Shown here one piece after another: positions 5,368 through 6,298 of a stretch of 6,298 nt of DNA. Every line of letters begins with the position of its first letter. The first letter of the stretch is position 1. The position numbers were made by a program, and so were the translations under genes. Source of the DNA: Bacteroidales bacterium UBA1800 (GTDB lineage Bacteria; Bacteroidota; Bacteroidia; Bacteroidales; VadinHA17); assembly GCA_002319915.1 (NCBI GenBank), contig DCFQ01000061.1, forward strand, positions 1 to 6,298, in the 5' to 3' direction. Under the pieces are notes generated by a model, which did not search any database, was not told the DNA's origin, and saw only the letters and a program-made list of their open reading frames with translations.

Positions 5368-6210
5368 TTACTCAATCATCGAATAGAGCTTCCTGATCTC
5401 AGCCTCCCAGAGTGTATCGTCGGGAGTTTCGAGGATCAGTGGCATATCGTCGAACCTGGCATCGTTCATGAATAGTGTGAATGTCTCTTCACCCAGGAAC
5501 CCCGCCCCAATATTCTCATGCCTGTCGACCCGGGTTCCCAGCTCTTTTTTTGAATCATTCAGATGCATGCCCTTCAGGTAGTTAAAGCCTACAATCTCTC
5601 CGAATTTGCTGAAAGTATCCCTGAAACCTTCTTTGGACCTGACGTCATATCCCGAAGTATAGGCATGGCAGGTATCAATGCACACCCCAACCCTTGATTT
5701 ATCCTCAACGCGGTCGATTATGTACCTGATCTGTTCAAAGGCATGGCCGGCATTGGTCCCCTGCCCTGCCGTGTTCTCGATCACGGCTATGACACCTTTT
5801 GTCTTGTCATGGGCGAGGTTGATGGATTCGGCAATCAGTGCGAGGCACTCTTCCATGGTTATCTTGCCAAGATGGCTTCCCGGGTGGAAATTGAGCCTGT
5901 CGAGACCCAGCAGCTCGCACCTTTTCATCTCATCGAAGAATGAAGCCCTTGATTTTCCGAGAGCTTCCGGCTCCGGATGACCGAGGTTTATGAGGTAGCT
6001 GTCGTGGGGCAATACCTGGAAAGGTTTATAATCAAGCTTTTCGCAGTTTTCACGGAACTGGGAGATGCTTGTCTTTGTAAGCGGGTTTGCAAACCACTGT
6101 CTCTGGTTCTTTGTGAACAATGCGAATGCCCTGGCTCCGATTTTGCTCGCGTTGACGGGAGCATTCTGAACTCCCCCCTCGGCACTGACGTGGGCTCCGA
6201 TGTATTTCAT
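5368..6210 (-). CDS. nfo: Deoxyribonuclease IV (endonuclease IV, AP endonuclease)
   Basis: A 280-residue TIM-barrel enzyme of base excision repair. It cuts the DNA backbone 5' of abasic sites and trims damaged 3' ends using three zinc ions. All nine metal ligands of the E. coli enzyme are present at identical residue numbers: H69, H109, E145, D179, H182, H216, D229, H231 and E261. They lie in the family motifs NFHPGSHLG (107-115), ENTAGQG (145-151), CIDTCHAYTSGYD (177-189), HLNDSK (216-221), DRHENIGAG (229-237) and ETPDD. The length is close to the usual 280-285. The ATG at 6210 gives the standard MKYIGAHVSAEGG opening, and GAAGGA just upstream is a possible, closely spaced ribosome binding site, unlike its neighbours. 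No -7 promoter match was found in the 88 bp visible upstream. It converges on the patatin gene. Confidence 0.97.
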   Translation of the reverse strand: MKYIGAHVSAEGGVQNAPVNASKIGARAFALFTKNQRQWFANPLTKTSISQFRENCEKLDYKPFQVLPHDSYLINLGHPEPEALGKSRASFFDEMKRCELLGLDRLNFHPGSHLGKITMEECLALIAESINLAHDKTKGVIAVIENTAGQGTNAGHAFEQIRYIIDRVEDKSRVGVCIDTCHAYTSGYDVRSKEGFRDTFSKFGEIVGFNYLKGMHLNDSKKELGTRVDRHENIGAGFLGEETFTLFMNDARFDDMPLILETPDDTLWEAEIRKLYSMIE

Positions 6211-6273
6211 TTTCCTTCAGAATAAAATCATTACTAAATAACAACAATGACAGAGAGAAGTTGGTTCCGCCCT

Positions 6274-6298
6274 ACTCACCACTCACAACTCACCACTC
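6274..6298. repeat. Heptamer tandem repeat upstream of nfo, cut by the window edge
   Basis: ACTCACC (6274-6280), ACTCACA (6281-6287) and ACTCACC (6288-6294) are followed by ACTC (6295-6298). This gives a 7-bp period with one base varying and continuing past the window. It lies about 64 bp upstream of the nfo start. It is low-complexity intergenic sequence; its full length and copy number cannot be seen. Confidence 0.75.

Overview
The window looks like an ordinary chromosomal stretch from a member of the Bacteroidetes, probably of the Bacteroidales kind. The evidence is a type IX secretion (T9SS) C-terminal sorting domain at the left edge, three intergenic sites that match the Bacteroidetes -7 promoter consensus TAnnTTTG, and a general lack of Shine-Dalgarno sequences before start codons. 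The best family matches by eye (Nramp, YciI, COG2910 and redoxin proteins) also fit that group. The species cannot be named from this sequence alone.

Layout from left to right: (1) the 3' end of a + strand gene for a T9SS-secreted protein (1-197); (2) a minus-strand pair, a CNHC thioredoxin-fold protein (1444-863) followed 9 bp later by a COG2910 NAD(P)-binding protein (853-203), with a -7 promoter match at 1567-1560 and a possible 20-residue leader ORF at 1522-1460; (3) a C-free, purine-rich spacer with two kinds of 8-bp tandem repeat (about 1572-1680), merging into a strong rho-independent terminator (1703-1657) for the next gene; (4) a minus-strand exported creatininase-family hydrolase (2619-1735); (5) a minus-strand YciI-like protein (3035-2742); (6) a divergent promoter region (3036-3183); (7) a + strand pair, an Nramp Mn/Fe transporter (3184-4476) and a patatin-like phospholipase (4497-5306); (8) a perfect 20-bp palindrome between convergent genes (5321-5340); (9) minus-strand nfo, deoxyribonuclease IV (6210-5368); (10) a CACTC-type heptamer repeat running off the right edge (6274-6298).

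The genes do not form one obvious pathway. The thioredoxin-fold/NAD(P)-binding pair looks like a small redox operon, Nramp and patatin probably share a transcript, and nfo is a DNA repair housekeeping gene. A loose link to oxidative stress and metal homeostasis (redoxin, Mn transport, abasic-site repair) is possible, but it is inference only. I found no RNA genes, CRISPR, insertion sequence, phage genes or defence cassette, and nothing I would call a new system. The items most worth a second look are the repetitive C-free spacer with its terminator, the in-frame mini-ORF before the thioredoxin-fold gene, and the 20-bp palindrome.
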